Made by a program: the position numbers and the translations under genes. From contig USMJ01000043.1 in NCBI GenBank assembly GCA_900555805.1, positions 1 through 8,105 of the forward strand: a stretch of 8,105 bases of DNA. Direction: 5' to 3'. Every line of letters begins with the position of its first letter. Position 1 is the first letter of the stretch. Shown here piece by piece: positions 1 through 6,689 of the stretch. A model generated the notes under the pieces. That model saw only the letters and a program-made list of their open reading frames with translations, had not been told where the DNA came from and did not search any database. The stretch comes from an uncultured Oscillospiraceae bacterium (lineage in GTDB: Bacteria > Bacillota > Clostridia > Oscillospirales > Acutalibacteraceae).

Positions 1-2
1 CA

Positions 3-87
3 TGGTGCATCTGACAGGAATCGAACCTGCATGTCTTTCGACAATGGATCCTAAATCCATCGTGTCTACCAATTCCACCACAGATGC
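3..87 (-). tRNA. tRNA-Leu, anticodon UAG, with encoded CCA
   Basis: This is a complete type II tRNA of 85 bases. On the minus strand the acceptor stem GCATCTG (81-87) pairs fully with CAGATGC (7-13), followed by discriminator A and an encoded CCA end (3-6). The D region GTGGAATTGGTAGACAC is typical of leucine tRNAs. The anticodon stem ATGGA/TCCAT encloses loop TTTAGGA, giving anticodon UAG at 51-53, which reads CUA and, by wobble, other CUN codons. A long variable arm (TGTC, loop GAAA, GACA) supports the leucine class. The T arm GCAGG-TTCGAAT-CCTGT has one G-U pair. It has its own promoter and lies just after ftsZ on the same strand. Confidence 0.97.
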
Positions 88-102
88 ATATTTGACTTCG
101 CT

Positions 103-131
103 ATTATACTAAACGGTAAGTCGTGCGTCAA
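103..131 (-). promoter_or_regulatory. Sigma-70 type promoter for tRNA-Leu
   Basis: Reading the minus strand, a -35 box TTGACG (126-131) and a perfect -10 box TATAAT (103-108) are separated by exactly 17 bases. Transcription would begin near position 96-97, about ten bases before the mature tRNA 5' end at 87. The -35 box begins only about 16 bases after the base of the hairpin that follows ftsZ, so the ftsZ terminator and tRNA promoter are packed end to end. It differs from consensus by a single base, which fits a strongly transcribed stable RNA gene. Confidence 0.88.
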
Positions 132-134
132 CCG

Positions 135-172
135 ATTGAGAATAAACGGCTGCCGCAGGTTGTGCAGCAGCC
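135..172 (-). terminator. Terminator-like hairpin after ftsZ
   Basis: On the minus strand GGCTGCTGCA (163-172) and TGCGGCAGCC (148-157) form a 10-pair stem with one G-T pair and a 5-base loop CAACC. It is followed by GTTTATTCTC, a short and interrupted T-rich run. It starts 22 bases after the ftsZ stop codon and sits before the tRNA promoter, which is where an operon-ending intrinsic terminator is expected. The U tract is weak, so termination may be incomplete. The plus-strand side is followed by A-rich sequence, so the minus strand is the likely direction. Confidence 0.72.
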
Positions 173-194
173 ATAATAAACTTTACGGTATGAA

Positions 195-1457
195 TTACTT
201 GCCGAAGATGTTATTCTTGCCCTTGAATATCGGGAGAATCTCCCCGTCATCGCCGTCGTTGTCATCGAAAACCGACGCGCCCTTTGACGGAGTGTGAACG
301 GACTCGGCGGCAGGAGCAACGGCGGCCTTGGCTGAATCGCTCTGAGCCTGCTTATCGAAAGCTTCTCTGAACGCGCGGAGAATATCACCGTTGACTGCGC
401 CTGTCGGGGTGGTCGGCGTGAACGGAGAATTTGACGGCGTGTTGCCGATTATATTCTGCTGTGTCTCGTTCTGATGAGACGGTGTGTTCTGAAGTAAGTT
501 TTCGTTCTTGAATCCTGTCGCGATAACGGTGATGAGCATTTCGTCGCCCATATCCTCATCGAAGACAGAACCGAATATGATGTTCGCGTCGGGATGCGTG
601 TTCTGAGAAATCAGATCGCCAGCTTCCTCGATCTTGTCAAGAGGCATGTCCGAAGAACAGGTAACGTTGATGATAACGCCGCTTGCGCCCTCGATCGTTG
701 TTTCGAGAAGCGGACTTGTGATAGCCTTTTCGGTGGCTTCGGCCGCGCAGTCTGCGCCCTTGCCTCTGCCGATACCCATATGGGCTCTGCCTGCGTCCTT
801 CATGACGCTCTTGATGTCGGCGAAGTCAAGGTTGATATAACCGGGAACCTTGATAGTGTCGGAAATGCTCTTAACGCCCTGCCACAGGACTTCGTTGGCC
901 TTGCCGAATGCGTCACGAATGCCGAGCGACTTATCGCCTAAAAGACGAAGTCTTTCGTTCGGGATAACTATAAGGCTGTCGACGTTCTTTTCAAGCTCTT
1001 TGATACCCTCTTCAGCCTGAACCATACGCTTTCTGCCTTCAAATCTGAACGGCTTTGTGACGATACCGACAGTGAGAATGCCCATTTCCTTAGCGATCTC
1101 GGCGACTATCGGAGCTGCGCCCGTGCCTGTTCCGCCGCCCATACCTGCGGTGATGAAAACCATGTCCGTGTTCTTGAGAACTTCGGATATCGCCTCTCTG
1201 CTTTCTTCCGCGGCTTTGCGGCCGACTGTCGGGTCGCCGCCTGCGCCCATACAGCCTGTTGTCTTTTCGCCTATCTGAATTTTATGAGTTGCCTTTGAAT
1301 TTTCAAGAATCTGGCGGTCGGTGTTTATAGAAATAAACTCAACGCCGACAATACCGGCGTTAACCATGCTGTTGACGGCGTTTCCGCCGCCGCCGCCGAC
1401 ACCGATGACTTTTATCTGGTTATATGCAATGTATTCATTGTCAATTGCGAAACCCAT
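195..1457 (-). CDS. ftsZ: Cell division protein FtsZ
   Basis: FtsZ is the tubulin-like GTPase that polymerises at mid-cell into the Z ring and recruits the divisome. The 420-residue protein shows the N-terminal glycine-rich loop [11 protein letters not shown] (19-29), the NTD motif (45-47), the tubulin signature GGGTGTG (107-113) and the T7 loop NLDFADI (209-215) whose acidic residues help hydrolyse GTP in the next subunit. A low-complexity T/P/N/A-rich linker (about 318-405) leads to a short C-terminal tail with core EILPIFKGK (406-414), the usual docking peptide for FtsA, SepF or ZapA-type partners. Length is normal. The ATG start has a strong AGGGGG site 7 bases upstream. Trp192 stands where most FtsZ proteins carry Arg (VLRQGV). 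It has its own promoter and no ftsA upstream. Confidence 0.98.
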   Translation of the reverse strand: MGFAIDNEYIAYNQIKVIGVGGGGGNAVNSMVNAGIVGVEFISINTDRQILENSKATHKIQIGEKTTGCMGAGGDPTVGRKAAEESREAISEVLKNTDMVFITAGMGGGTGTGAAPIVAEIAKEMGILTVGIVTKPFRFEGRKRMVQAEEGIKELEKNVDSLIVIPNERLRLLGDKSLGIRDAFGKANEVLWQGVKSISDTIKVPGYINLDFADIKSVMKDAGRAHMGIGRGKGADCAAEATEKAITSPLLETTIEGASGVIINVTCSSDMPLDKIEEAGDLISQNTHPDANIIFGSVFDEDMGDEMLITVIATGFKNENLLQNTPSHQNETQQNIIGNTPSNSPFTPTTPTGAVNGDILRAFREAFDKQAQSDSAKAAVAPAAESVHTPSKGASVFDDNDGDDGEILPIFKGKNNIFGK

Positions 1458-1460
1458 TAA

Positions 1461-1470
1461 ACTTCCCCCT
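1461..1470 (-). promoter_or_regulatory. Strong ribosome binding site of ftsZ
   Basis: The minus strand reads AGGGGGAAGT directly before TTTA and the ATG. The AGGGGG core lies 7 bases from the start codon. It fixes the ftsZ start and is one of the strongest Shine-Dalgarno sites in the window, consistent with the high cellular demand for FtsZ. Confidence 0.75.
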
Positions 1471-1530
1471 AATATGTAAATTGCAAGTAATATCTATCTG
1501 AAGTCGTCCGTTTTTTAGCGCACAAATTCA

Positions 1531-1571
1531 ATTATATAGGTGATTATATCATAGCTTGACTGAAATATCAA
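1531..1571 (-). promoter_or_regulatory. Extended -10 promoter upstream of ftsZ
   Basis: In the 174-base AT-rich gap between ftsQ and ftsZ, the minus strand carries -35 box TTGATA (1566-1571), a 17-base spacer, and a perfect -10 TATAAT (1543-1548) preceded by TG one base upstream (TGATATAAT), the extended -10 form. The expected start is near 1536, giving a leader of about 80 bases before the ftsZ ATG. A second TATAAT lies at 1531-1536 but has no convincing -35 at proper spacing, so it may be a weak alternative. The site should let ftsZ be expressed independently of the murE-ftsQ transcript. No known riboswitch fold was recognised in the leader. Confidence 0.8.
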
Positions 1572-1631
1572 TAATATAAATTAAAAACTTTGTTTGAATT
1601 TTATATATGATTTTGACTATTTTGACGGTTT

Positions 1632-2789
1632 TTATCCTTTTTTGTCGTCGGCGGTTTTCTTTGCGGCCTTATTGTCCGTCTTATTATCCGACTTATTTCC
1701 GCCTTTATTGTCGTCATTTTTAGCGGCAACGGTCGTGTTTATTTCCTTTTCGGTGAAGAAAGCCTTGGTCACACTCTTGAGGTTGATGACGCCTTCGGTT
1801 TTCTTGTTCTCCTTGTCGAGCTTCGCGATTATCTCTTTCGCCATCCTGAGTTTCGAATTCATGTCGCTTCTTGAGCCGAATTCGAGTTTTATTCTTCCGC
1901 CGTACACCGCGGTGAGCATATTTATATCGGTCACATCCGCCTCGGTCAGTTTGACGCCGCTCGCTTCCGCCTCGGCGACTATCTCTTTGGCGGCTTCATA
2001 GCTCTCGGGCGATTTGACCGTCAGGGTCGTTCCTGCCTTGGTGTTCAGCGTTTGGACGCCTTTTATAAGAACCGTGTTTCCCCTTTTGGCGGCGTGTTCC
2101 TCGAGGACCTTATCGTTCCCGTCAATTAAGATATAGCTTTTGTTTGCCGATATTGAGTACACGGGAAGTGTTTCCGTTATCACAATTTCGACGCCCGACG
2201 GAATTTTTCTTACTACCTTTGCGCTTCCGACATAAGGAAGCGCGGCTGAAAGCTTTTCGGTCACGCTTTGCGACGTCGTTCTCCACAGATTGTCCCCCGC
2301 GTGTACTTCGGCCGCCTCAATTACCTGCTCGGCCGCGTACCTTGTATCGCCCGAAACGGTTATGGTTTCTATCTTGAACAGAACGGTCAGCGACAGCGTT
2401 ATCAAAACTCCGACGGCGATTATGACCGCGAAGATCATCGCTTTCACGACATTTTTCTTCCGTCTCTTGCGCGCGCCTTTGGCGTAGTCGCGCCTGCGCT
2501 CGTCGTTTGAACGGTAGTCGGCTTTCCGCTTGTTTTTCTTCTTGTTTTTAGCTTTTTTCGGCGCGGGCTTGTTCTGCGCTGACGGCTGTCTTCCGCCGTC
2601 GGGAGCTATCGGGCGCTCGCGGTCGGCAGAGGTGAAATTTCCCTGCTTTCTCGGAGCGTCGTAGACATATTTTTCGCCCGTTATCCACTTGCGCCTTTCC
2701 TCGGCGAGCTGTTGGGCTCTGCGCCTTTCGTCGTTTATACTCTGAGGTCTGTTATATTCATTTTGGTTTTTTCTTTCCCAATCTTTCAT
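1632..2789 (-). CDS. ftsQ: Cell division protein FtsQ/DivIB
   Basis: FtsQ/DivIB is a single-pass membrane protein that, with the DivIC/FtsB and FtsL partners, links the cytoplasmic ring to septal wall synthesis. The 385-residue product has a long charged cytoplasmic region (1-114) very rich in Arg, Lys and Glu, one membrane segment (about 115-138), a POTRA-like domain starting FKIETITVSGDTRY (138-151) and running to about 208, and a beta domain (about 209-345). A 30-residue tail of Lys, Asp and Asn with repeated DNK (about 356-385) ends it. Outside the POTRA domain conservation is low in this family, so the identification rests on topology, POTRA sequence and position between murA and ftsZ. 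The ATG is 3 bases after the murA stop; its GAGGT site (2796-2800) lies inside the murA end, which suggests translational coupling. Confidence 0.92.
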   Translation of the reverse strand: MKDWERKNQNEYNRPQSINDERRRAQQLAEERRKWITGEKYVYDAPRKQGNFTSADRERPIAPDGGRQPSAQNKPAPKKAKNKKKNKRKADYRSNDERRRDYAKGARKRRKKNVVKAMIFAVIIAVGVLITLSLTVLFKIETITVSGDTRYAAEQVIEAAEVHAGDNLWRTTSQSVTEKLSAALPYVGSAKVVRKIPSGVEIVITETLPVYSISANKSYILIDGNDKVLEEHAAKRGNTVLIKGVQTLNTKAGTTLTVKSPESYEAAKEIVAEAEASGVKLTEADVTDINMLTAVYGGRIKLEFGSRSDMNSKLRMAKEIIAKLDKENKKTEGVINLKSVTKAFFTEKEINTTVAAKNDDNKGGNKSDNKTDNKAAKKTADDKKG

Positions 2790-2792
2790 GTT

Positions 2793-4046
2793 TTAACCTC
2801 GCTTGATGTCGGCTCCGATGCTTTCAAGAGCCGTTTCTATCTTCTCATATCCCCTGTCGATATGCTGAATCTGCGTTATTTTTGTTGTACCTTCGGCTCT
2901 GAGCGCCGCCACAATGAGCGCTCCGCCGCCGCGAAGATCCGTCGCTTCGACCTTTGCGCCGTAGAGCTTTTTCACGCCGTCTATAACGGCGACTCTGTCC
3001 TCTATCCTGATTTTCGCCCCCAAGCGCAAAAGTTGGGGTACGTGTTTAAATCTTGATTCGAATATATTCTCGACTATAACGCTCGTTCCGTCAGCTTTTG
3101 TCGCCATAGCCATGACGGGAGCCTGAGCGTCGGTCGGAAAGCCGGGATAAGGCATAGTTCTGACGTTTCTTATCGGTCTGAGCCTTTCGGGAGCTTTGAT
3201 TCTCAGCGAGTTCTTGCCGATATTCACCGAGCATCCGCTTTGTTCAAAGACAGAGACAACGCTTTTTAAGTGAAGCGGAATTATATCGTCGATCAGGACG
3301 TCGCCGCCTGCCGACGCGACGGAAGCCATATATGTCGCCGCCGTTATTCTGTCGGGTATAACTCTGTATTCACAGCCGTGAAGCTTTTCGACGCCGACAA
3401 TCCCGATAGTTCCGTCCGAGCCTATGTTTATTTTGGCGCCGCACTTGTTGAGAAAATCGACAAGAACGGCTATTTCCGGCTCTCTTGCCGCGTTATATAT
3501 GTTTGTCACGCCGTCCGACACGGCGCAGGCGAGTATTATGTTCTCCGTCGCTCCGACAGACGGGAACGGAAGATCAATATTTCTGCCCGTGAGCCTGCCG
3601 TTTCTTTTACAGCTGAGCTTTCCGTGGCTTTCGTCTATTTTCGCTCCGAGAGCTTTGAGGGCGGAAAGATGTATGTCTATGGGACGAAGCCCGATCTCGC
3701 AGCCGCCCGGCGTGTACATTTCGGCTTCACCGAGCCTTGAAAGCACGGAGCCCAAAAAGACGATCGACGACCGCATTTCGCGCATCAGGCTTTCGGGTAT
3801 GTCGCACCTTGTCAGAACCGAAGAATCGACTGTTACCGTGCCGCCGCTTCTTTCGACCTTACAGCCGAGAAATTCAAGAATTTTCACCGCCGCCGTGACG
3901 TCGGTCAGATCGGGGCAGTTATGTATCACGCACACTCCGTTCGTGAGAATAACAGCCGCAAGCAACGGCAGACAGCTGTTTTTTGAGCCGTGAACTCCGA
4001 TTTTTCCTTTGAGTTTTTGACCGCCTTTGACGATTATACTTTCCAC
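2793..4046 (-). CDS. murA: UDP-N-acetylglucosamine 1-carboxyvinyltransferase MurA
   Basis: MurA catalyses the first committed step of peptidoglycan synthesis in the cytoplasm: enolpyruvyl transfer from PEP to UDP-GlcNAc. The 417-residue protein has full family length (EPSP synthase fold). It shows GSKNS with Lys22 and Asn23, Arg92 (MRSS), the PGGCEIGLRP loop with the catalytic and fosfomycin-reactive Cys116, FPTDAQAP with Asp306, and HIDRGYE with Arg398. These match the E. coli residues K22, N23, R91, C115, D305 and R397 by known family alignment. Translation begins at GTG, because the preceding in-frame codon is a TGA stop and the N-terminus already matches the family. A modest AAAGG lies 11 bases upstream within a predicted hairpin. 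It occupies the place held by murB in the Bacillus subtilis cluster. Confidence 0.98.
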   Translation of the reverse strand: MESIIVKGGQKLKGKIGVHGSKNSCLPLLAAVILTNGVCVIHNCPDLTDVTAAVKILEFLGCKVERSGGTVTVDSSVLTRCDIPESLMREMRSSIVFLGSVLSRLGEAEMYTPGGCEIGLRPIDIHLSALKALGAKIDESHGKLSCKRNGRLTGRNIDLPFPSVGATENIILACAVSDGVTNIYNAAREPEIAVLVDFLNKCGAKINIGSDGTIGIVGVEKLHGCEYRVIPDRITAATYMASVASAGGDVLIDDIIPLHLKSVVSVFEQSGCSVNIGKNSLRIKAPERLRPIRNVRTMPYPGFPTDAQAPVMAMATKADGTSVIVENIFESRFKHVPQLLRLGAKIRIEDRVAVIDGVKKLYGAKVEATDLRGGGALIVAALRAEGTTKITQIQHIDRGYEKIETALESIGADIKRG

Positions 4047-4107
4047 TCAAAACACGACCTTTCAACCGTAGACTGTTGTATTCTATGCTGAAAATCGCTT
4101 TTGAGTG
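4044..4107 (-). promoter_or_regulatory. Predicted hairpin masking the murA start
   Basis: On the transcript strand CACTCAAAA (4099-4107) pairs perfectly with TTTTGAGTG (4044-4052), whose last three bases are the murA GTG start codon. Inside it CGA (4095-4097) pairs with TCG (4055-4057), and TTTTCA (4089-4094) pairs with TGAAAG (4059-4064), which overlaps the AAAGG ribosome binding site. That makes 18 pairs in three nearly stacked stems with only small bulges, closing a 24-base loop. The 5' strand starts 5 bases after the murG stop codon, so ribosomes finishing murG could melt it. The pairing is seen directly. The role in coupling murA translation to murG is inferred. Confidence 0.55.
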
Positions 4108-4112
4108 ATTAT

Positions 4113-5243
4113 TTAAGCCTTGCCGTTCTTCGCGAGACCGACGACGATGTCGGCTATTTTCGACTTGGCGTCTATCATCGCCATAGCCTTGGCGTTTCTG
4201 CCTATCTGTTCTCTCTTTTCCCTGTTATGAGCCAGCTCGTCCACTTCTTTTATGAGCTTTTCGCCCGTCAGGTCTTTTTCTTCTATGATTATAGCCGCGC
4301 CGTTGTTGACAAGCGCCATTGCGTTGTGGTACTGGTGGTTTTCGGCGACATTCGGGGACGGCACTAATATCGAAGCCTTTCCGAGAGCTTCGATTTCGCT
4401 TAAGGACGACGCGCCCGCCCTGCAAACGACAATGTCGGCGGCGCTCATGCAAACGTCCATATCGCTTATGTATTCCCTGATCTCGATATTCTTATGGCTA
4501 TCGAGATCGACGCCGTTTTCTTTTATTTTATCGGGTACCCAAAGTCCGTATCTGCCCATAGAATGCAAAAAGCGGTAGCCTTTTTCGTCGGCGCGCTTTG
4601 AGATAAGTTCGACCGCCGCCTCATTTATGGCTTTCGCACCGAGCGAGCCGCCCATGGAAAGTATGAGTACCTCATCGTCTTTTATGTTCATTTCGGCTCT
4701 GGAAAAGTCTCTGTCGGCGCGGAGCATTTCGCCCCTGACGGGAAGCCCCGTGAGAACGCACTCGTTCTTCGAGTCGAAGTATTTTCTGACGCTTTCGACG
4801 GTTATCATGACCCTGTCGACATGCTTGGCGAGGGCTTTGTTCGTTACGCCCGGGAAAGCGTTCTGCTCGTGAATAGCCGTCGGGATACCCATTTTATAGG
4901 CGCACCGCAGGACGGGACCCGAAACATAGCCGCCGAAGCCGATGACGACGTCAGGCTTAAAATTTCTGATTATCTTCTTGGTCTGGAACGAGGAAGATAT
5001 CAGATAAAACAAGGTCCTGATATTTTTGGCTATATTTTTGAGGGTTATCTTTCTCTGAAAGCCCGATATTGATATAGTGGCAAAGTCAAAGCCCGCCTGA
5101 GGGACAAGCTTTGACTCCATTTTGTCTTTTGTTCCGACGAACAGTATTTCGCTGTCGGGATATTTTTCTCTGATCTCGCCCGCGACGGCGAGAGCCGGAT
5201 TTATATGGCCGCCCGTTCCTCCGGCGGCAAACAGAAATTTCAT
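4113..5243 (-). CDS. murG: UDP-GlcNAc:lipid I N-acetylglucosaminyltransferase MurG
   Basis: MurG is a peripheral membrane GT-B glycosyltransferase that adds GlcNAc from UDP-GlcNAc to lipid I, making lipid II on the inner face of the membrane. The 376-residue protein begins MKFLFAAGGTGGH with the first glycine-rich loop and His13. It also has GFGGYVSGP (102-110), HEQNAFPG (125-132), the second-domain loop GGSLGAKAIN (198-207), the donor-site stretch CRAGASSLSEIEALG (274-288), and ENHQYHNA (301-308). Length is normal. The reading frame stays open upstream to 5687, but that part overlaps ftsW and lacks family similarity. The chosen ATG has a GAGGT site 7 bases upstream (5251-5255) just after the ftsW stop, and the 14-base gap suggests coupling to ftsW. 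Confidence 0.98.
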   Translation of the reverse strand: MKFLFAAGGTGGHINPALAVAGEIREKYPDSEILFVGTKDKMESKLVPQAGFDFATISISGFQRKITLKNIAKNIRTLFYLISSSFQTKKIIRNFKPDVVIGFGGYVSGPVLRCAYKMGIPTAIHEQNAFPGVTNKALAKHVDRVMITVESVRKYFDSKNECVLTGLPVRGEMLRADRDFSRAEMNIKDDEVLILSMGGSLGAKAINEAAVELISKRADEKGYRFLHSMGRYGLWVPDKIKENGVDLDSHKNIEIREYISDMDVCMSAADIVVCRAGASSLSEIEALGKASILVPSPNVAENHQYHNAMALVNNGAAIIIEEKDLTGEKLIKEVDELAHNREKREQIGRNAKAMAMIDAKSKIADIVVGLAKNGKA

Positions 5244-5250
5244 CTGTGAT

Positions 5251-5255
5251 ACCTC
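5251..5255 (-). promoter_or_regulatory. Ribosome binding site fixing the murG start
   Basis: The minus strand reads TAAGCGAGGT then ATCACAG then ATG, so the site follows the ftsW stop directly. It selects the start at 5243 over longer in-frame starts upstream. The same 9 bases AAGCGAGGT also precede ftsQ. Confidence 0.75.
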
Positions 5256-5257
5256 GC

Positions 5258-6655
5258 TTATGTTTTTTCTATGCTGCTGTTTCTCGACACGGATAGGATA
5301 AGCCCCATTTCCGCGAGCAATATGACAAGCGAACTTCCTCCGTAGCTGAAGAACGGAAGGGATATACCCGTGTTCGGTATCGCGTCGGAAACGACGGCGA
5401 TATTGAGAATGACCTGTATGCCGACCTGAAGAGCTATACCCATAGCGAGCATTGAGCCGAAAACGTCCTTGGCCTTGACGGCTATTCTGAACGCTCTGAA
5501 AACAAGAGCCGCGAACAGACAGATTATAACTATCGCTCCGACAAATCCGAGTTCTTCGCAGATTATGGCGAAGATGAAGTCGTTCTGCGGCTCGGAAACA
5601 TACATATGTTTCTGTCTTGAGCCGCCGAGACCCAAGCCGAACGGGCCGCCCGAGGCTATCGCTCTCAGGCTCTGGTTCGTCTGCCATCTTTTTCCGAGAG
5701 GATCGTAGCCCTTATCGAGCCACGCTATGATTCTCTGTCCTGCGTAGCCCGGAAGTATATCCGGCTTTTTGATGACGATTATCACGGCGAGTGCGACGAA
5801 AGCGGCGAGAATGACAAAATAGCCCTTTTTGACGCCGCCGAGCCACATCATGCCGACGCCGATGAGGAACACGAGAATCGTACACGATATGTGATTTTCA
5901 ATGATTATCAAAGCGCAGACGACGGAAATAATCAGCGTGTACCACAAAGTGAGAACCATAGACATGGTGCTCGCGTCTTTATAGAACACTCGGCATTTCG
6001 AGGTAAAATTGTCGTCTATCTTATGCAAAAGCGGCGAATTCGGAACTTTCTTGGAACCAATCATGCCGTATTGTCTCGCTATGTTGTAGGCGAGGAAAAG
6101 TATCAGTCCGAACTTCGCAAGCTCAGACGGCTGAAAGTTAATGGGACCTATTTTGAGCCACCGCTTGAAGTCGTTATCCTTATGGAGGTTGACCAAAAAT
6201 GTGATTATCAAAAGAAGTACCGAGCCGCCGTAACCCAAAAAGGCAAGCAGGCCGTTCAGTCTCTTATAGTTGAATCGGCTGACCAAAAACATTATGACTA
6301 TTCCCGCAACGGCGAAAGCCGCCTGTTTTTTGATATACCAAAGTTCGTCTCCGCCGTGTCTATAGTACGCATCGGTGTATCCTGCTGAAAACATCATGAC
6401 AAGCCCGATGCAAAGCAAGATGAAAGTCAAAATGACAAACGGGGCGTCGAGCGTTCCGCTTATCGTCCAGCGGTTGAGAAATTTTCTTACCTTCATGCCG
6501 CTCTCCTGAGCCTTTTTGACGGACTCTTCCCTTTCGCGGCGAAGCCCTTCTTCTTTCATCGCCTTTTCTCGCTCGCGCTGTCTCGCCCTTTCTCTGCGAG
6601 GGTCGTTATACGGATTTCTGACGTTATTCTGTTTTGCGTAGTCTCTCCCTGCCAT
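5258..6655 (-). CDS. ftsW: SEDS septal peptidoglycan polymerase FtsW
   Basis: FtsW is a multi-pass SEDS glycosyltransferase that polymerises lipid II at the septum together with a class B penicillin-binding protein. The 465-residue protein has about ten membrane segments starting near residue 70. Family motifs include the FQPSELAK segment (174-181), GLGLGGSRQK (340-349), QNDFIFAIICEELGFVG (357-373) with Asp359, the likely catalytic residue by family knowledge, and PNTGISLPFFSYGGSS (427-442). Two features are unusual: a highly charged Arg/Glu/Lys N-terminal tail of about 65 residues, and a long polar loop (about 196-232) after the PSELAK helix. The strong GGAGG site 7 bases before the ATG supports keeping the tail. 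SpoVE, the sporulation paralogue, is an alternative name that sequence alone cannot exclude. Confidence 0.93.
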   Translation of the reverse strand: MAGRDYAKQNNVRNPYNDPRRERARQREREKAMKEEGLRREREESVKKAQESGMKVRKFLNRWTISGTLDAPFVILTFILLCIGLVMMFSAGYTDAYYRHGGDELWYIKKQAAFAVAGIVIMFLVSRFNYKRLNGLLAFLGYGGSVLLLIITFLVNLHKDNDFKRWLKIGPINFQPSELAKFGLILFLAYNIARQYGMIGSKKVPNSPLLHKIDDNFTSKCRVFYKDASTMSMVLTLWYTLIISVVCALIIIENHISCTILVFLIGVGMMWLGGVKKGYFVILAAFVALAVIIVIKKPDILPGYAGQRIIAWLDKGYDPLGKRWQTNQSLRAIASGGPFGLGLGGSRQKHMYVSEPQNDFIFAIICEELGFVGAIVIICLFAALVFRAFRIAVKAKDVFGSMLAMGIALQVGIQVILNIAVVSDAIPNTGISLPFFSYGGSSLVILLAEMGLILSVSRNSSIEKT

Positions 6656-6661
6656 TCGTAT

Positions 6662-6667
6662 CCCTCC
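6662..6667 (-). promoter_or_regulatory. Ribosome binding site fixing the ftsW start
   Basis: The minus strand carries GGAGGG, with its GGAGG core 7 bases before the ATG at 6655. This near-consensus site is the main argument that the charged N-terminal tail of FtsW is translated, rather than initiation at internal Met32 or Met54. Confidence 0.7.
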
Positions 6668-6689
6668 GATCGGGCGATATGCAACGAAG

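Noticed and set aside
1458..1540. Riboswitch or attenuator in the ftsZ leader
   Set aside because: No recognised fold or terminator/antiterminator pair could be traced in the 80-base leader.
1594..2001. Hydrophobic plus-strand reading frame of 135 codons opposite ftsQ
   Set aside because: Its Ser/Phe/Leu-rich hydrophobic look is the complement of the Lys/Asp/Asn-rich FtsQ tail; no ribosome site was found.
3270..3993. Two long plus-strand reading frames opposite murA
   Set aside because: They are antisense to an intact conserved gene, have no convincing ribosome site or recognisable domain, and are explained by the codon bias of murA.
5244..5687. In-frame upstream extension of murG to a 524-residue protein
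   Set aside because: The extra 148 residues overlap ftsW in another frame, have no MurG similarity and an Arg-rich shadow composition; the ATG at 5243 has a good ribosome site and the canonical MKFLFAAGGTGGH start.
5891..6388. 165-residue plus-strand reading frame opposite ftsW
   Set aside because: Shadow of a conserved membrane gene with no recognisable motif or promoter.
6668..6675. CCGATCGG palindrome before ftsW
   Set aside because: An isolated 8-base palindrome beside the ribosome site, too short to support an operator call.
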